Assembly: GCA_015487825.1 (NCBI GenBank)
Contig: WFOZ01000236.1
Span: forward strand, 1-8,007
DNA from: Planctomycetaceae bacterium
Lineage (GTDB): Bacteria; Planctomycetota; Planctomycetia; Planctomycetales; Planctomycetaceae
DNA length: 8,007 nucleotides
Direction: 5' to 3'
The translations under genes were made by a program, and so were the position numbers. Positions 7,742-8,007 of this stretch are shown here, one piece after another (the first letter of the stretch is position 1; each line of letters begins with the position of its first letter). The notes beneath the pieces are model-generated. The model was not told the DNA's origin. It made no database searches and saw nothing but the letters and a program-made list of their open reading frames with translations.

Positions 7742-7948
7742 CTACTCCTCCAACTGGGGAAGTCGGGCTAATTCAGGGGCCTGAATTGCATTTGTCAATT
7801 CGTCGCTGGCAATAATTGTTTCCGATCTGCTTGCGCAGTCATCACAGCGCAGCAGGTGCTCTTCCAGTTTCTCCGCTTGCAATTCAGGCAATTTGCCCAG
7901 CAGCAACAAAGATAATGTTTTTTCGTCCGGGCAGGTCTTTATGTCCAT
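7742..7948 (-). CDS. ZAS-type zinc-binding N-terminus of a regulator (probable Ser/Thr kinase), truncated by the IS
   Basis: A 68-residue ORF that I read as the stump of a larger gene. Seen: C6 near the start (KTCPDEKTL), the phrase LLLGKLPE (15-22), then H31-LLR-C35-DD-C38. This H-x3-C-x2-C arrangement with an upstream Cys is the zinc-binding anti-sigma (ZAS) signature. In planctomycetes this kind of opening, ending in a stretch like ASDELTNAI, is common at the N-terminus of Ser/Thr protein kinases next to ECF sigma factors (family knowledge); no kinase domain is present here. The IS right end begins inside codon 60, so residues 61-68 (ARLPQLEE) and the TAG stop are encoded by the IS inverted repeat. 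The ATG at 7948 is supported by GAAGAAG 7 bases upstream (7956-7962). It may still make a small zinc-binding peptide, but is probably a broken gene. A genuine short anti-sigma-like protein is the less likely alternative. Confidence 0.75.
   Translation of the reverse strand: MDIKTCPDEKTLSLLLLGKLPELQAEKLEEHLLRCDDCASRSETIIASDELTNAIQAPELARLPQLEE
7748..7770 (-). repeat. Right terminal inverted repeat of the IS
   Basis: Read on the minus strand it begins TAGCCCGACTTCCCCAGTT and matches the left end at 20 of 23 positions. In the frame of the truncated ZAS gene it codes for A-R-L-P-Q-L-E, and the adjacent bases supply the stop codon at 7742-7744. Confidence 0.9.
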
Positions 7949-7950
7949 GG

Positions 7951-8007
7951 TTATGCTTCTTCAAAAAGCTGCGGTGGTGGTTCGCTGTTTCTTCTATAAC
8001 GGACTAC
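7951..8007 (-). CDS. 3' end of an upstream gene (possible ECF sigma factor), cut by window edge
   Basis: Reading in from the window edge on the minus strand, one frame stays open for 18 codons (VVRYRRNSEPPPQLFEEA) to TAA at 7951-7953, two bases before the ATG of the ZAS ORF. The Shine-Dalgarno of the ZAS ORF lies inside this frame. Such tight spacing suggests an operon with translational coupling. A sigma factor is suggested only by the usual planctomycete pairing with ZAS/kinase genes. The 18 residues themselves are not diagnostic, and an open frame this short could be chance. Confidence 0.4.
   Translation of the reverse strand, partial: VVRYRRNSEPPPQLFEEA

Larger units (their letters stand above)
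5749..7770 (+). mobile_element. Complete IS1634-family insertion sequence (about 2.02 kb)
   Basis: The element is bounded by imperfect terminal inverted repeats starting TAGCCC at both ends and contains a single long transposase gene reading left to right. Its length, single ORF and DDE signature fit the IS1634 family of the IS4 supergroup. The match of the inverted repeats extends two more bases (ATTAGCCC), so the exact tips could be 5747 and 7772. I see no target-site duplication: the left flank ends in CTCAATAT and the right flank begins ATTCAGG. The left 171 bases of the element (5749-5919) are non-coding and presumably hold the transposase promoter. Together with 5563-5748 they make a 357-base gene-free gap. 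The right end cuts a minus-strand gene. Confidence 0.9.

Overview
The window looks like chromosomal DNA from a planctomycete, plausibly a moderate-GC member related to Gimesia or Rubinisphaera (inference). Three things suggest this: a surface protein with the planctomycete LEPR-XLL-type N-terminal motif (here LEERFLLAG) followed by FG-GAP and RTX-like calcium repeats; a secreted glycoside-hydrolase-like protein with a DUF4038/'putative collagen-binding' layout; and the start of a zinc-binding anti-sigma-type (ZAS) N-terminus of the kind that opens many planctomycete Ser/Thr kinases.

Layout. Positions 40-1788 (minus) encode the FG-GAP/RTX repeat protein, whose C-terminal tail is a 15-bp coding minisatellite at 46-210. 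Positions 1789-2399 are a gene-free gap. Positions 2400-3791 (minus) encode the secreted glycoside-hydrolase-like protein. Positions 4039-5562 (minus) encode a membrane-anchored trypsin-like protease homologue that keeps the His and Ser of the triad but has Asn where Asp is expected. Positions 5749-7770 are a complete IS1634-family (IS4 supergroup) insertion sequence with clear terminal inverted repeats and one intact DDE transposase (5920-7686, plus). To its right, on the minus strand, is a short ORF (7742-7948) with a canonical H-x3-C-x2-C motif, preceded 2 nt upstream by the probable 3' end of another gene (7951-8007).

The main story is at the right IS boundary. The ZAS ORF runs into the IS, and its last eight residues and its stop codon are encoded by the right terminal inverted repeat. 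It is therefore most likely the N-terminal stump of a larger regulatory gene cut by the insertion. The rest of that gene is not visible on the other side of the IS, and I see no target-site duplication. This suggests a deletion or a recombination between IS copies rather than a simple recent insertion.

The three left-hand minus-strand genes all encode exported or envelope proteins. They are separated by roughly 250-600 bp, so they look independently transcribed, and I see no evidence that they form one pathway. I did not find a clearly new multi-gene system. The most unusual items are the IS-made gene truncation, the Asp-to-Asn protease and the histidine-comb minisatellite tail.
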